From Vibrio sp. DW001 (GTDB taxonomy: Bacteria; Pseudomonadota; Gammaproteobacteria; Enterobacterales; Vibrionaceae), in NCBI RefSeq assembly GCF_029016285.1, contig NZ_CP091975.1, positions 3,410,001 through 3,474,000 on the forward strand: a stretch of DNA of 64,000 bases, written 5' to 3'. The translations under genes were made by a program, and so were the position numbers. Shown in pieces: positions 1 through 9,437 of the stretch. The notes under the pieces were generated by a model that saw only the letters and a program-made list of their open reading frames with translations, was not told where the DNA came from and ran no database searches. The stretch's first letter is position 1; the number at the start of each line of letters is the position of its first letter.

Positions 1-276
1 GAGAGCACGAAGTCGACGAGCATGTACCTCTGGTAGTAATTGAACCGCATCTATATCGATATCAGCACGACTGAGATCTATAACGGGTAACAACAACTGC
101 TGAGAAAGAAATTCCAGCATCTGTGTTTCAGTTAAGAAACCCAACTGAATAAGCGTATCGCCAAGTTTTCTACCGGTCTTTTTTTGAGCAAGTAGAGCCT
201 GTTCAACAGCCTGCTCTGTGATAATGCCCTCTTCTACCAACAAATCACCGAGTCTTTTTCTTAGTTTAATTTGCAC
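1..276 (-). CDS. mshE: MSHA pilus assembly ATPase MshE, N-terminal part (cut by window edge)
   Basis: Only the first 92 codons are in the window; the gene continues past position 1. It starts with GTG at 276, overlaps the end of mshN by 11 bases, and has GAGG about ten bases upstream. The visible part is the MshEN domain, made of two tandem motifs, RLGDLLVEEG and KLGDTLIQLG, each followed by a Q-rich helix. In the family this domain binds cyclic-di-GMP and controls the ATPase that polymerises the MSHA type IV pilus at the inner membrane. The catalytic ATPase domain would lie outside the window. The call rests on the motif pair and the position at the end of the msh gene series. Confidence 0.9.
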   Translation of the reverse strand, partial: MQIKLRKRLGDLLVEEGIITEQAVEQALLAQKKTGRKLGDTLIQLGFLTETQMLEFLSQQLLLPVIDLSRADIDIDAVQLLPEVHARRLRAL

Positions 277-1339
277 CAGACGCGTCCTCTAGACTATTGA
301 GAATGTTCAGGCGATCTCGTATAAATGATTGAGTCTGTTTTGAGACACCCACTCTTTCCGTTGCTTCTAGATACGATTTTTTCGCTTCTGGGTACATCAT
401 TTTCCTTTCTTGCTGAATGGCTAACCCTAACCACCACCGTGCATTATCTGGCTCTTTTTCTACTAACATTTGATAGGTTTCAAATGCGACAGCTGAATTC
501 TTAATTTGCTGAGCAAGCGCTGCACGCATCGCAAGATAATCAGTATCCACATTCTGCGGTAAATAGATTAATGGACTCAACGCAGCTTCAGGTTGATTTT
601 CCTTTACTAAGATTTTAGATAGAGCAATGCGAAGTACCTGGCTGTCTTCATTTAGTCTAATTCCATGTTGTAATAACTCGGCCGACTTGCGTAGATTTTT
701 TTTGCCATAATAGAGTGCAGCCAGCCGCTTACGTGTTTCTTCATCCGATGATTGGTACCTCAGTGCGGTTTCAAATTCGGTAATAGCGCCATCTAAATTA
801 TTACTATCAAGCTCTTTTTTTCCTCTTTCAATCGCATAATTAGCCAACTGCAGAGGGCTCAGTTCTACTTGTTCCACCGCCATGGTACCTGCGCCTATAG
901 AGCTCTCTTTTTCAACGATCGTCATGGATGGCTTAATTGGGGTATCTTTTTGCTTTGCTGGCGTCGATACCTGCGCGACTAAGACTGGTACAGCGATATT
1001 GGTGGCTTCTGTCGCTGTTGATTCGGCATAGACACTGATGTTTGCATTCTCGATTACCTTTGACGTTGGCGAAGAGTTCACCGAGGTCACTATCGTTGGC
1101 TGGATTAATTGAGCATCTTGTGTCGGTATAGATAATGGCTCTGCTATTGGTGTGCTAATTGTTGTCATCTGTTGCGAAACGGCCCAACCACCAATACATA
1201 GGCTTAAAGTAAACCCACCGACCGCCCAAGCCAAATTACTCGCACCTTTCACTGCCGTAATTTCTGCTCTCACTATCTTTGATACTTTGTCTACATCTTT
1301 ATTCGCGATGTCGGCTAGGGCGTTATTAATCACACTCAT
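266..1339 (-). CDS. mshN: MSHA biogenesis protein MshN (TPR protein)
   Basis: Predicted 357-residue protein. I place the start at the ATG at 1339, which overlaps the mshM stop as ATGA and is preceded by GGAG. An N-terminal cytoplasmic stretch is followed by one membrane segment (about residues 38-58), a proline/threonine-rich linker, and a C-terminal half of TPR-like repeats, for example the segment with NARWWLGLAIQQE. This layout fits MshN, an inner-membrane-anchored periplasmic TPR protein of the MSHA pilus machine. The repeats probably mediate protein contacts; the exact role in the complex is not well known. It is translationally coupled to mshM and mshE. Confidence 0.88.
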   Translation of the reverse strand: MSVINNALADIANKDVDKVSKIVRAEITAVKGASNLAWAVGGFTLSLCIGGWAVSQQMTTISTPIAEPLSIPTQDAQLIQPTIVTSVNSSPTSKVIENANISVYAESTATEATNIAVPVLVAQVSTPAKQKDTPIKPSMTIVEKESSIGAGTMAVEQVELSPLQLANYAIERGKKELDSNNLDGAITEFETALRYQSSDEETRKRLAALYYGKKNLRKSAELLQHGIRLNEDSQVLRIALSKILVKENQPEAALSPLIYLPQNVDTDYLAMRAALAQQIKNSAVAFETYQMLVEKEPDNARWWLGLAIQQERKMMYPEAKKSYLEATERVGVSKQTQSFIRDRLNILNSLEDASGAN

Positions 1340-2181
1340 GTCTGTCTCCAACCCCATAATATCGGCGTTTTGTATTTTGGTTTGAGCGCATCATAGGTAT
1401 CTTGAATTGCGTCGTATATAAATTGGTTTTTTATTATTTTTTCTTGATTTCCAAACGCTAGAATCAGACTTTTATGGCAAATCTGATTGATCAGTCTAGG
1501 TATACCTTTGCTTGCTTTCCATATCGCTTTTTTCTGATTTAAAGAGAAGAGTAATTTGTCTCCACCACTCATCTCTATACGATATTGTATGTAGGCGCAT
1601 GCCTCAGAAATGGTCAGTGGACGTAACTTGGCGCTAAAAGTAATTCGTTGTCTGAACTGTCGCATATGATTCGCTTCCAAACGCTCATCCAATTCTGGCT
1701 GACCAAACAGAACGATCTGTAAGAGCTTTTTGTCTTCCGTTTCCAAGTTACCGAACAAACGCAGCGTCTCTAAAGCTTCATCACTCAATGCCTGAGCTTC
1801 ATCGATCAAAGTGATTACCTGCTTTCCATGTAAAGAGAGTTCCAACAACTTATCTTGAATCGCATCAACCATCTGACCCGGTTCGACATGCCCAATACCT
1901 AACTCTTTCGCAATCGCAGAACGTAGACCCTCACCTGAAAGAACGGGGTTGGGTAGATAAACCAGCCCAACATTATTCGGCAGCTGATTTATTAACATAC
2001 GGCAAACCATGGTTTTTCCAGTCCCTACCTCGCCTGTAACCTTTATCACACCTTCACCCATCTTCACCGCAGACATGACCGTCTGGAGTGCTTCATAGTG
2101 TGGCGCTAGTCCTTGAAATAGCTCGGTCATTGGAGTCAATCCAAATGGCGTTTTTTCAAAGCCAAAAAAGGTTTGGTACAT
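1336..2181 (-). CDS. mshM: MSHA biogenesis ATPase MshM (ExeA-like AAA protein)
   Basis: Predicted 281-residue AAA ATPase of the ExeA/GspA type. The start at 2181 is chosen because the protein then begins MYQTFFGF, the usual start of this family, and GGAG lies within the end of mshL. Walker A is GEVGTGKT (about residues 50-57) and Walker B is VITLIDEAQAL. ExeA-type proteins help insert or remodel secretins across the peptidoglycan, which suits its place directly after the secretin gene mshL. It has no transmembrane segment of its own, so it presumably acts at the cytoplasmic face with MshN. Confidence 0.9.
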   Translation of the reverse strand: MYQTFFGFEKTPFGLTPMTELFQGLAPHYEALQTVMSAVKMGEGVIKVTGEVGTGKTMVCRMLINQLPNNVGLVYLPNPVLSGEGLRSAIAKELGIGHVEPGQMVDAIQDKLLELSLHGKQVITLIDEAQALSDEALETLRLFGNLETEDKKLLQIVLFGQPELDERLEANHMRQFRQRITFSAKLRPLTISEACAYIQYRIEMSGGDKLLFSLNQKKAIWKASKGIPRLINQICHKSLILAFGNQEKIIKNQFIYDAIQDTYDALKPKYKTPILWGWRQT

Positions 2182-2183
2182 GA

Positions 2184-3812
2184 TTACTCCGAGTCGGGGA
2201 ACCACTCCTGCAAAAGATCACGAGAACGTTCTACTTCCTGCTGCCATGTATGTACACCAACAACCGTTGGTTTAAGTAAAATAACTAGCTCTGTTTTTTC
2301 GGTATATTCAGATGTGTTTCTAAACAAGTGACCTAGCCCAGGAATATCACCTAACAACGGCACTTTTGATACCCTGTCGAAGGTATTCGATTTCATCAAA
2401 CCACCTATCACGACAACATCACCGTCTCGCGCCCTGATGATTGAATCGGACTCCCGAATCGATGAGCGAGCCATCGGGGCATCGTTAAGAAATTCATAGG
2501 TTTTCTCTTCTACATCAATGACGGCAGGATGAACGTGCAACATGACGTTTCCTTTTCCGTCTATCTGAGGAGTCACATCTAGAGATATACCTGAGAAAAA
2601 TGGCGTTAACTCATACTCCGTTGTTGGAGTACTTGTATCTCCGACTTCGATATAATCTATTGTGACTCCAGTTACAAAGTACTCATCTACTCCAACTTTG
2701 ATTACGGCCTTCTGGTTGTTAGCTGCTGTTACGCGCGGGCTCGAAAGCACGTTAAGATCGCCCTGCGTTGACATGAAACTCAACACGGCCTCAAAATTGC
2801 CATCGGAGATGGTGACATTGGTTTGACCACCTAGAAGTTCGCCTATCGTATCTTGCCCTGGTAATATTGTGGACACAGCCGTTCTGGCAATATCAACTGA
2901 ACCGCTGCCTATAGACGCACCGATATTTGACCAGTTGATACCTTGTTGGTAACCATCGCTGAGTGTCACTTCTAATATCTTGGCTTCCAAAATCACTTGT
3001 CGTTGCAATCTCTCGTGAGAGATACTCAAAAACTGCTTAATATCCCGAATTTCACTAGGTTGCGCTCTAACCGTTAAGACACCGGCTTGCGGATTTACGG
3101 TCACGCTTCTTCCGTCTTCAGAGCCAATTAGACTCTCTACTGTGCTTTGAAGCTGAGACCAAAAATCACTTTCACTTGTGGTTTCAATGGTTGTTCCGCC
3201 GGTATTGCTGCTTGAGCTAGAATTGGAATTCGATGAACGGTTCGAATTTGACGAGTTCGAATTAGAATCACTATCGCTATTATCGTCATCATCTTCTGTA
3301 GAGACGGTACTGGTCGTAATACTGGTTAATGAGCGACCATTCCTTTTTAGTTGCAGATAATCAACAGGTAAGGTTTCTGTACGCATCCCTGCAGGGTAAA
3401 CCTGTATGATTTTTCCTGTTTTAATAATGTCATAACCGTACATATCTCTTGCAACATTAAGTACCTCATCCAAGGTTACATCCGATAAATTAACCGTCAT
3501 TCGACCAGAAACATTAGGATGAATTACGGCGCTATATTCCGTATCATTAATGATGCTGGCAAAAAATGTTTTGGCTTCAACGCCATCAGCCTGAACTCTG
3601 AATCGTTTTAAAGAGGTGAAAGCGATACCTGTATTGTTATCTAGTTCTGGCATCAAATCTGCTTGAACCGAAGCTGGCAACTCATCAAGACTTCGATTAT
3701 TGGCATTATTCGCAGCTTCATTAAGTTCTTGCTTTATCTCAACAGGATCTCGGTGCCCCATTGAGCACCCCATCAATGACACAATTATAATTCCAACGAC
3801 AACTTTACGCAT
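2184..3812 (-). CDS. mshL: MSHA secretin MshL (PilQ-like outer-membrane lipoprotein)
   Basis: Predicted 542-residue secretin. The start at 3812 gives a lipoprotein signal, MRKVVVGIIIVSLMGC, with the lipobox LMGC. N0/N1-like domains follow, where the segment VILEAKILEVTLSDG is typical. The C-terminal secretin domain contains VPLLGDIPGLGHLF and ends in a segment rich in beta strands. Between them is a low-complexity tract of aspartate, serine and asparagine, at about residues 173-208. The protein forms the outer-membrane channel through which the MSHA pilus passes. It lies between mshK and mshM in the msh operon. The length is ordinary for the family. Confidence 0.92.
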   Translation of the reverse strand: MRKVVVGIIIVSLMGCSMGHRDPVEIKQELNEAANNANNRSLDELPASVQADLMPELDNNTGIAFTSLKRFRVQADGVEAKTFFASIINDTEYSAVIHPNVSGRMTVNLSDVTLDEVLNVARDMYGYDIIKTGKIIQVYPAGMRTETLPVDYLQLKRNGRSLTSITTSTVSTEDDDDNSDSDSNSNSSNSNRSSNSNSSSSSNTGGTTIETTSESDFWSQLQSTVESLIGSEDGRSVTVNPQAGVLTVRAQPSEIRDIKQFLSISHERLQRQVILEAKILEVTLSDGYQQGINWSNIGASIGSGSVDIARTAVSTILPGQDTIGELLGGQTNVTISDGNFEAVLSFMSTQGDLNVLSSPRVTAANNQKAVIKVGVDEYFVTGVTIDYIEVGDTSTPTTEYELTPFFSGISLDVTPQIDGKGNVMLHVHPAVIDVEEKTYEFLNDAPMARSSIRESDSIIRARDGDVVVIGGLMKSNTFDRVSKVPLLGDIPGLGHLFRNTSEYTEKTELVILLKPTVVGVHTWQQEVERSRDLLQEWFPDSE

Positions 3813-3833
3813 AATAAGTATCAAACCTTAGTT

Positions 3834-4154
3834 CTAATTCTTTATATCTAATTTAAACAGAGCCAAATGATGCACAACATTTCCTCGCACTATTGTTACT
3901 TCTTTCTGTGTGATCTTTTTTACTTTGTAACCATTAATGAGATCGTTCACATTGGCCAACTTATCATCCAGCACCGCATAACAATTAGATTCCTCTCTGC
4001 ACACAATACTTTGCAGAATAGGCACCGGATATGTTTTTTTTGTTTTTTTGCTAACAGCCGTCTTAGGTGCTACCCAATTTAAAGGGGCTGTTGGGTCTTG
4101 AGCTGCCACCGTATTCGATGCAACAAATATCAGGCACAATCCCACCAAATTCAT
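3834..4154 (-). CDS. mshK: MSHA biogenesis protein MshK
   Basis: Short 106-residue periplasmic protein with a clear signal peptide (MNLVGLCLIFVASNTVAAQ). The mature protein begins DPTAPL, the PilP-like motif shared by pilotin or linker proteins of type IV pilus and type II secretion systems. The ATG at 4154 is preferred; a TTG at 4172 overlapping the mshJ end is possible but gives a less usual leader. Expected role: a linker between the inner-membrane alignment complex (MshI/MshJ) and the secretin MshL. The assignment rests mainly on gene order and the DPTAPL motif. Confidence 0.8.
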   Translation of the reverse strand: MNLVGLCLIFVASNTVAAQDPTAPLNWVAPKTAVSKKTKKTYPVPILQSIVCREESNCYAVLDDKLANVNDLINGYKVKKITQKEVTIVRGNVVHHLALFKLDIKN

Positions 4155-4161
4155 TCGACAA

Positions 4162-4803
4162 TTAACCACCAATGAACTCCTGTCTTGTTCCTAAGGTATA
4201 TACCACCAGCACTAATTTCGCTTTAGGGTATGCGTCAACTTCATACTCAAAACTGCGCCAAAAATATCTCACCTTCATCGACTCTAATGCTGCAAGATAA
4301 GCCTTAATATCAAAATATTTTCCAGTCAGTTCTAACCTAACAGGATGTATAAAATAGCCCGCATGTTCGTTGGCGTCCGATAAGATTGCCTCTGCGGGAA
4401 GAGACTGAAGCGAGATAAGTTTAAGCGTCACGCTATTATCTAGAACCGTTTCAAGTACTTCAGCCATATCAGACGGCGAGAGCAACCCACCTACAAATTC
4501 AGCCAACTCAAATGAAAGATCCTGACTTTCATCAGATAACCGTTCTAATTGTATATCCAATTCGACATTAGGGTCAGAGAGTAATTGCTCTTTAAGCGCC
4601 GCTATTTCTGTTTCGAATTTGGTAATCAGTATTGATTCAGCCTTGTTCTGCTTCTTCTTTGCTGTACTTAGATTTTGAATAGGGTCAATTAATAGAGTGA
4701 GTAGGATAAAAAATAGCGCGACTAAACCGCCACCTGAAATTAACCATTTTTCTCGCTGAGATAACAATGCGAATTTTTCTGACAGCTGGTTCCAGCTCTG
4801 CAT
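4162..4803 (-). CDS. mshJ: MSHA biogenesis protein MshJ (PilO/GspM-like)
   Basis: Predicted 213-residue protein with a short cytoplasmic N-terminus, one membrane segment (about residues 22-42), a charged coiled-coil region, and a C-terminal ferredoxin-like domain. This is the plan of PilO/GspM proteins. Its ATG lies directly against the stop of mshI with no gap, so the two are very probably translated together. Expected role: inner-membrane alignment subcomplex of the MSHA pilus, paired with MshI. No catalytic motif is expected or seen. Confidence 0.85.
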   Translation of the reverse strand: MQSWNQLSEKFALLSQREKWLISGGGLVALFFILLTLLIDPIQNLSTAKKKQNKAESILITKFETEIAALKEQLLSDPNVELDIQLERLSDESQDLSFELAEFVGGLLSPSDMAEVLETVLDNSVTLKLISLQSLPAEAILSDANEHAGYFIHPVRLELTGKYFDIKAYLAALESMKVRYFWRSFEYEVDAYPKAKLVLVVYTLGTRQEFIGG

Positions 4804-6270
4804 TTATTCTTCTCCTACAGAAAGAGCATTTTTTGATTCAACTTGAGTCACCAGTTCAAACGTAACGATGTCCTCTTCGTTTCGGCCAATATTCAAACTT
4901 TCAAAAGTTCTTCCTATCAGGTTAAGTTCCGTTTTAAATTGCTTGACCCATTTAGGAACACTACTTGGTGTCCTTGCTAACCCTTTGAGATTAAGTATTT
5001 TCTCATTCAGTTCTATATGAGATATCGAGATATCATCTCTGCCCAATTCAGACAGTGATGCCATGACGCCGGAATACCCTTCTTTCAAAGAATCATCAAA
5101 TTGATTAATCGCCTTAAGCGTCGCTTTTTTCGCATCAATGTCAACAGTTAACCTGTCAATCGCTTTGAGCTTCGCTGGATTAGGTTTATGATTCGCAACT
5201 TGATAGCTAAGCGTTTCAAATTCATCCGCTAATCGTTCTTTGTTCCTTGTCTTTACCGTCAACGCCTGATCTATCTCAGCTAATTCGTAGTTCATATAGC
5301 CGTAATATCCCCCCATAACTAACGAAAGAAGAAGCCATGACGAAAAAACCGCTTTTAAAGTGAACCGTTCTTTTTTAGGCTTAAGGTGGGCAGGATATAG
5401 ATTTATACCGTCATCAGGAATCAGTGGAAGCGTATTGCATAGTACCTGACCACATGACAGTTGGTCAGCCATATTCAACGCAGAAACTTGAGCACTCAAA
5501 CGCTCAGATAAAGCACTAACTAACTCTTCCGTATTGTCCTCATCACAAAGTACTAGTAGATGATTGAGAGCCGCATCACGCAACTGAGATGACAAGTAAT
5601 CGATTGATCTTTGCAATTCAAGAGCAATACTATCGAGCTGTAATTCACTTGAAGCCACTCCAGTCAATGGCGGTACAACACCTCGAATGACTCTTTGAAA
5701 TCTATTTTTCGTCTCTACAAAAGCACTTATTTTATAGCTGTCTTTCATTCCGCGATAAAGCAGCATGAAATTATCTACATCACTCTGTACATACCCCCAA
5801 ACTTCATCTTCTGGAACAATTCGAGACAAAGCAATATTCGCATTATCCAATATACCAATAAGCGGAGTTAGGTATTTTTTACTCAGAACATAAGCCTGTG
5901 CCCGTCGACCATCCGGCAACAAAGAAGCATCAGCTACTATATCCGTCACTCTTTCATTTACCAGATCTTTCAATAGAAACGGCAACGCAACCGACCATTC
6001 GTCTTTAGGAAGTTCTGGCTTATCTATTTGATAAATTTGATAATAGTTAGAGCTAAAAACAACCGTTGCCGAATACTTATTACTGGTAAAAGAACTAAGC
6101 GCAACTTTCAGTGCCGCATCCCAACTAGACTCAATTGGAAACAGTAACGTCTCTTCATTGGCCTTATCAGAAGACCTGATATAAATAGCATCAACTTGAA
6201 TGACGATTCTAAGTCGATCTTTATTATTAGATGAAGAAGTTAATTTACTAAATAGTGAACGAACATTCAT
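4804..6270 (-). CDS. mshI: MSHA biogenesis protein MshI (PilM/PilN-like fusion)
   Basis: Predicted 488-residue protein. The first 300 residues form a cytoplasmic actin-like PilM-type domain. A single membrane segment follows at about residues 307-327 (FSSWLLLSLVMGGYYGY), then a coiled coil and a PilN-like periplasmic domain. Fusion of PilM and PilN functions in one chain is the usual state of MshI. It sits 18 bases after csrD and directly abuts mshJ. Expected role: inner-membrane platform linking the assembly ATPase MshE to the periplasmic parts. Confidence 0.87.
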   Translation of the reverse strand: MNVRSLFSKLTSSSNNKDRLRIVIQVDAIYIRSSDKANEETLLFPIESSWDAALKVALSSFTSNKYSATVVFSSNYYQIYQIDKPELPKDEWSVALPFLLKDLVNERVTDIVADASLLPDGRRAQAYVLSKKYLTPLIGILDNANIALSRIVPEDEVWGYVQSDVDNFMLLYRGMKDSYKISAFVETKNRFQRVIRGVVPPLTGVASSELQLDSIALELQRSIDYLSSQLRDAALNHLLVLCDEDNTEELVSALSERLSAQVSALNMADQLSCGQVLCNTLPLIPDDGINLYPAHLKPKKERFTLKAVFSSWLLLSLVMGGYYGYMNYELAEIDQALTVKTRNKERLADEFETLSYQVANHKPNPAKLKAIDRLTVDIDAKKATLKAINQFDDSLKEGYSGVMASLSELGRDDISISHIELNEKILNLKGLARTPSSVPKWVKQFKTELNLIGRTFESLNIGRNEEDIVTFELVTQVESKNALSVGEE

Positions 6271-6288
6271 ATAGTTTACACATTTTCC

Positions 6289-8280
6289 TTAAAACTTCTT
6301 ACGCCAACGATTTCTACCGCCAACCTGTACCTTGGGAGCTTCAGGTTTAGGGATGATCTGATTTTCGGCTTGGAACATTCTTCCTTGGCCACCATCAACA
6401 CCTAATTCAACCAAACAATTCCATTCTTTTCCACGCTCAACACCAACAGCGATGAGCTGTGTTTTCGTTCCTTCACAAGCGCCAATTAAGCTACGAATAA
6501 ATAGTTGATTTTCTTGTCTCTGCTCTATTTTCTTAACAAGACTTCTATGTAGTTTTAGATAGTCGATATCTAAGTCTTTAATGTAGTGGGTACTGGTTAT
6601 TGTTCGTCCAGCCTGCCCTATTATAACCTCACAACCTAGCCCTGAAATCATTCGAACAACAGGTCGCATATAATCCAAATTATTGACTATCTGCCCCTCG
6701 ACAAATTCAAAGCTTAATTTGCTTCTTGTTTCTGCCGTTAATTGTAGCAGTTCGTCCCTTAACCATCTGAAATTCATTCGATCTTTAAATGGTAGAACGT
6801 TCAAGTTTATAGAATAACATGTCCCAAGAGTGGTTGTTTTAATAAATGTGAGAATCGTTTTGACAACCAATTGATCCATATGAGATTCATAGCCCACTTG
6901 CTCAATAGCGGACATAAATCTAGAGGCTTTTAATATACCAACACCGTCGTCATCTATCCTTGCAAACAACTCATTGTGCAACAATTTGATTTTATATGAA
7001 GAACGGTTTATTAGATAACAAGGCTGTTCAAAGATAAGTACTCGTTCATTCGAAAAGGACTTATCAAATAATGTACGCCATCTCACTGTCCCACGCGAAT
7101 CGCCAATGACTTCCTTCTTATGAAAGCGACTCCAATTGTTACTGTTTTGTAGTTCAGCACTCTTTAATGCCGTTTCTACTTCACTCAAAATATGACCTCG
7201 TCGCTCTCCTTCTGAATACATGGTGATCCCAATATGACACCAATTATCATTATCCATCGAGTCTATCAGTGATACTTTCTCTAATTGACGCACGCATTGG
7301 TTAGCCAGAACTGAAATATCTTTACCATTTTGATGAGGAATTAAAACGGCAAACTCTGATTCAAAATATCGTGCAAATACCACGTCAGGAAAACGCTGAA
7401 CAATATTTGAAATTACGCCACCAACTTCAACGATGAACTCATCACATCGCTGTTTATCCACTCCTTCAGTTAAACTGTCCCAGTCGTAAACCCGAAAAAG
7501 AACAATCGCTCCCATCGCACCACTTTCTTGCAATGCAGATTCCAATTTAGAATCAAACAACACTCTATTTGCCGCACCCGTCAATTGATCCAAAAAGGTG
7601 TGAGTACGAATGAAAGTATCGAACCGACTTCGTTCTTGCCGTGCATCCTGAAGCTCATCAATGATTACATCAAGGGCTTCACTTGCTGTATACGGCCATT
7701 CTTTGTGATCACCTTTAGCATATTGAGCGACTCTGCCAGCCAAGATCATTCTTCCTCTTTCTTCTAATAGTTCAGAGCCTCTAAGTTGCTTTTTCAACCA
7801 ATTAACACCCTGAAAAAGGCAAAATAAAATGAGAGCAATAGCCAAAGATACCGACGACAAAGCGCTAAAAGAATGACTCTGTTCTAGATACGGCGACAGA
7901 ACCTTTATATTGATAGAGAATCCGTCATTTTTTTCTAAGGAATAACTTTTTTCGTACAGACGAGATGTATCGATTTGAGTAGAATTGTTGACGTAGTGGT
8001 AGACCCGTTCTTGAGAAGATAAAAGCTCTAATTCTATGATATTATTTGCTTGGGAAAGTAGAGGTATCCAACCTTCTATATTCTGTACATCTTTATCTTC
8101 AACAAGTGATTTGTCGATAACGGATACGATGCCATCAACTTGTTGATTGAGATATTCTTGGCCGATACTCCGAAATGTAAGTGTTCCACCAACAAATAAA
8201 ATAAACATTGCACCTATAACGATAATGGTGACAAAAGCGGTCAGTCTTGTACTCAATTTAAGAGTTGGGGTGTAACGCAT
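6289..8280 (-). CDS. csrD: CsrD/MshH: membrane protein with degenerate GGDEF and EAL domains
   Basis: Predicted 663-residue inner-membrane protein with a transmembrane helix near each end of its periplasmic sensor region (about residues 14-36 and 145-160), then a HAMP-like linker, a GGDEF-like and an EAL-like domain. Both signatures are degenerate: the GGDEF position reads RYFESEF and the EAL position reads NELF. CsrD-type proteins do not make or degrade cyclic-di-GMP; in E. coli CsrD targets the CsrB/C small RNAs for RNase E decay. In Vibrio the same gene is called mshH and heads the msh operon, as here. The start at 8280 is chosen for the family-like MRYTPTLKLSTRL. Confidence 0.9.
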   Translation of the reverse strand: MRYTPTLKLSTRLTAFVTIIVIGAMFILFVGGTLTFRSIGQEYLNQQVDGIVSVIDKSLVEDKDVQNIEGWIPLLSQANNIIELELLSSQERVYHYVNNSTQIDTSRLYEKSYSLEKNDGFSINIKVLSPYLEQSHSFSALSSVSLAIALILFCLFQGVNWLKKQLRGSELLEERGRMILAGRVAQYAKGDHKEWPYTASEALDVIIDELQDARQERSRFDTFIRTHTFLDQLTGAANRVLFDSKLESALQESGAMGAIVLFRVYDWDSLTEGVDKQRCDEFIVEVGGVISNIVQRFPDVVFARYFESEFAVLIPHQNGKDISVLANQCVRQLEKVSLIDSMDNDNWCHIGITMYSEGERRGHILSEVETALKSAELQNSNNWSRFHKKEVIGDSRGTVRWRTLFDKSFSNERVLIFEQPCYLINRSSYKIKLLHNELFARIDDDGVGILKASRFMSAIEQVGYESHMDQLVVKTILTFIKTTTLGTCYSINLNVLPFKDRMNFRWLRDELLQLTAETRSKLSFEFVEGQIVNNLDYMRPVVRMISGLGCEVIIGQAGRTITSTHYIKDLDIDYLKLHRSLVKKIEQRQENQLFIRSLIGACEGTKTQLIAVGVERGKEWNCLVELGVDGGQGRMFQAENQIIPKPEAPKVQVGGRNRWRKKF

Positions 8281-8501
8281 GAATAGCAAAATCCTTTTAA
8301 CTATTTTATCCCAGAATCCAGTTTACACTTTTAGCTCTACTTACTTCTTGTAAATATGAACCTTTCTGTACGATATGTGAATGCATGATTACGTATTAAT
8401 TCGAATCTAGCTCTCAATTTATACAAAAGTCAGTAACGAGTTTTATCCATTCGTTGAATGCTTAAGGACTCCAAAAAGAATAGCGCTTTTATTTTAACAT
8501 T
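8281..8501. other. Intergenic region upstream of csrD
   Basis: About 220 bases between csrD and the ssb terminator. It should hold the promoter of the csrD-msh operon on the minus strand. It is AT-rich with several TATAAT-like stretches, but I cannot single out one promoter with confidence. Confidence 0.5.
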
Positions 8502-8523
8502 AAAAAGCCCGCTAAAGCGGGCT
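8502..8523 (-). terminator. Rho-independent terminator of ssb
   Basis: Read on the minus strand, a perfect 7-bp stem AGCCCGC/GCGGGCT with a short loop is followed by a run of Ts. It lies 28 bases after the ssb stop codon. Confidence 0.88.
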
Positions 8524-8551
8524 CAATTTGGAACGTCAATGTTGATATTCG

Positions 8552-9133
8552 TTAGAATGGAATATCGTCATCAAAGTCCATAGGTGGTTCATTATATTGC
8601 GGTTGTGCCTGCTGAGGCGCTTGTTGAGGTGCTTGCTGAGCGGCCTGTTGAGGCGCACGTTGAGGTGCCGCTTGTTGTTGCGGTGCTTGTGCTTGCTGAA
8701 CAGGTTGCTGAGGTTGCCCCCACCCTCCTTGTTGAGATTGTTGGCCTTGGCCTCCTGATGCTGGAGCACCACCTTGACCTTGGCGACCACCAAGCATCTG
8801 CATTACACCGTTGAAGCCTTGAACTACCACTTCTGTTGTATAACGGTCTTGACCGCTTTGGTCTTGCCACTTACGAGTCTGCAATTGACCTTCAATATAA
8901 ACTTGAGATCCTTTACGTAGATACTCGCCTGCAACTTCTGCCAATTTTCCGAACAAAGCAACTTTGTGCCATTCCGTTTTTTCGCGCTGCTCTCCAGTCG
9001 CCTTGTCACGCCAGCTTTCTGAAGTAGCAATAGTAATATTCGCCACTGCACCGCCGCTTGGCATATATCGAACTTCTGGATCGCCACCTAAGTTGCCAAC
9101 CAAAATAACCTTATTAATTCCACGGCTCGCCAT
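8552..9133 (-). CDS. ssb: Single-stranded DNA-binding protein SSB
   Basis: Predicted 193-residue SSB. The N-terminal OB fold (about residues 1-112) carries the usual segments [15 protein letters not shown] and [16 protein letters not shown] glycine/glutamine/alanine-rich linker follows (about 113-180), and the acidic tip is DFDDDIPF, which binds repair and replication partners. The start at 9133 gives MASRGINK, the usual beginning. The linker's Q/A-rich repeats create long overlapping open frames on both strands that are not genes. In E. coli ssb is divergent from uvrA; here qstR and galU lie between them, as in Vibrio. Confidence 0.97.
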   Translation of the reverse strand: MASRGINKVILVGNLGGDPEVRYMPSGGAVANITIATSESWRDKATGEQREKTEWHKVALFGKLAEVAGEYLRKGSQVYIEGQLQTRKWQDQSGQDRYTTEVVVQGFNGVMQMLGGRQGQGGAPASGGQGQQSQQGGWGQPQQPVQQAQAPQQQAAPQRAPQQAAQQAPQQAPQQAQPQYNEPPMDFDDDIPF

Positions 9134-9437
9134 GATCTGCTCCGTATACATGTTTTATTAAAAAATATAAGGCGACAAGAATACCATGAACTTTAATAGT
9201 CTCAACCTTTCTTGTCTCTCAAAGCCAGAACTTAGTATGAATTAAAGAACCAACTGCACATATAAACTTCTGATTATCTTTCGAGCGGGCACTCAAGTTG
9301 ATGAAACAAACAGGCCATATTCATCTTTTAAAATCAACATTATACGCAGATTTATTTAATTCACTGAGATAGTCAATGACAATTTAAAATCCATCAAGCT
9401 AAGGTAGAAGAACATTTCCAATTGAGAGAGAAGTGCG
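9134..9437. other. Divergent intergenic region ssb / qstR
   Basis: About 300 bases that must hold the promoters of ssb (minus) and qstR (plus). I looked for a LexA box of the form CTGT-N8-ACAG and found none here. No clear hairpin is seen. Confidence 0.5.

Noticed and set aside
8536..9161. Several overlapping open frames on both strands across ssb
   Set aside because: They come from the repetitive Q/A/P-coding linker; only the SSB frame has a known fold and the acidic tip.
9134..9437. LexA box for ssb
   Set aside because: No CTGT-N8-ACAG or close variant was found; the only clear SOS box is before uvrA.
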